Source of the DNA: Solobacterium sp. UBA636
Lineage (GTDB): Bacteria; Bacillota_I; Bacilli_A; Erysipelotrichales; Erysipelotrichaceae
Assembly (NCBI GenBank): GCA_002299675.1
Contig: DBOW01000020.1
Coordinates: forward strand, 1,491 to 7,157
Length of the DNA: 5,667 bases
Direction: 5' to 3'
Part shown: positions 5,037 through 5,667 of the stretch, in pieces
Layout: each line of letters starts with the position of its first letter
Numbering within the stretch: position 1 is the stretch's first letter
Notes under the pieces: model-generated
The model's input: the letters and a program-made list of their open reading frames with translations, nothing else
What the model was told of the DNA's origin: nothing
Databases searched by the model: none
Made by a program: the position numbers and the translations under genes

Positions 5037-5667
5037 TGTTAGGTTTTATTATATTTCTTATTGTGATTATATTGATAATTATGCTTGTTGTTTCGTGCAT
5101 CAAGATTGTCCCACAGGCAAATGCCTATGTGGTTGAAAGACTGGGCAAGTATTTTACAACCTGGAATGCCGGTCTGCATATTAAGATGCCGTTTATTGAT
5201 CAGGTAGTTCGCCGTATTTCTTTAAAGGAACAGGTAGCTGACTTTGAACCTCAACCGGTAATTACCAAGGATAATGTAACTATGATGATTGACTCAATTG
5301 TGTTCTTCTATGTTCAGGATCCAAAACTCATGACTTATGGTGTTGAAAGACCAATTGCGGCTATCGAGAATCTGAGCGCTACAACTCTACGTAACATTAT
5401 TGGTACAATGACACTGGATGAAACGCTGACTTCAAGAGATCTGATTAATGGTCAGATTACTACTATTCTTGATGAAGCTACTGACAAATGGGGTATCAAG
5501 GTAACTCGTGTTGAAGTTAAGAACATTACTCCTCCTAAGTCTATTCAGGATGCCATGGAGAAGCAGATGAAGGCAGAGCGTGAAAAGCGTGAAGCTATTT
5601 TGAAGGCGGAAGGTGAAAAACAGTCTGCAATCACCAGAGCTGAGGGTGAGAAGGAATCAGCAATCTT
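5036..5667 (+). CDS. SPFH/band-7 domain membrane protein, paraslipin/QmcA-like (3' end outside window)
   Basis: Stomatin/prohibitin-type (SPFH) proteins form large ring- or cage-like oligomers on the membrane and organise membrane domains or proteases. The visible 210 residues start with an N-terminal membrane anchor (about 2-20). The SPFH domain follows: IVPQANAYVVERLGKYFTTW (24-43), GLHIKMPFIDQV, VITKDNVTMMID and SATTLRNIIG. The chain then enters the typical Ala/Glu/Lys-rich coiled coil (AMEKQMKAEREKREAILKAE, then repeated AEGEK units) where the window cuts it. Bacterial members of this type are about 300 residues, so roughly the last third is missing. The ATG overlaps the previous stop (TAATG) and has an AGAGGAG ribosome binding site with rather short spacing. 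Co-directional with the genes upstream and without a terminator, it probably belongs to the same operon. Confidence 0.94.
   Translation, partial: MLGFIIFLIVIILIIMLVVSCIKIVPQANAYVVERLGKYFTTWNAGLHIKMPFIDQVVRRISLKEQVADFEPQPVITKDNVTMMIDSIVFFYVQDPKLMTYGVERPIAAIENLSATTLRNIIGTMTLDETLTSRDLINGQITTILDEATDKWGIKVTRVEVKNITPPKSIQDAMEKQMKAEREKREAILKAEGEKQSAITRAEGEKESAI

Noticed and set aside
1..5667. CRISPR arrays, insertion sequences, attachment sites or tRNA genes other than the tmRNA tRNA-like part
   Set aside because: No spaced direct repeats, terminal inverted repeats with a transposase, or other tRNA cloverleaf features were seen on reading either strand.

Overview
The window looks like a low-GC Gram-positive chromosome (Bacillota), most likely near the Erysipelotrichia/Mollicutes branch. 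The clues are AT-rich DNA, Shine-Dalgarno-led genes, a secG-smpB-ssrA cluster, and a tmRNA tag that begins with Gly as in Bacillus but ends in -YCFA, close to the -YAFA ending of mycoplasmas. TGA acts as an ordinary stop, so the genetic code is standard. The taxonomic placement is inference.

Left part (1-1355), read mostly leftward: a + strand gene tail ends at 215 and is followed by a probably bidirectional terminator. Then come tmRNA (ssrA, 250-600), smpB (603-1049) and secG (1083-1304), all on the minus strand, with a good sigma-A-type promoter at 1327-1355. Only 2 nt separate the smpB stop codon from the tmRNA 5' end, and a terminator-like hairpin lies between secG and smpB. SmpB and tmRNA together form the trans-translation system that rescues stalled ribosomes; SecG is part of the SecYEG channel.

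Right part (1342-5667), read rightward: a second promoter interlocks with the secG promoter and drives a tightly packed operon with no terminator inside it. The order is (1) a LoaP-like NusG paralogue, (2) a fusion of a MarR-type winged helix with a radical-SAM domain of the anaerobic ribonucleotide reductase activase type (NrdG2-like), (3) a 537-residue NrdD homologue that keeps the ATP-cone and much of the fold but has lost the glycyl-radical C-terminus, the zinc cysteines and the active-site cysteines, (4) a small two-helix membrane protein, and (5) an SPFH/band-7 membrane protein cut by the window end.

The notable content is genes 1-3. An antiterminator-type protein, a DNA-binding radical-SAM protein and an apparently inactive ATP-cone RNR homologue are translationally coupled. 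I read this as a possible regulatory, nucleotide- or redox-sensing module derived from class III ribonucleotide reductase. That is a hypothesis; the sequence directly supports only the domain architecture and the missing residues.
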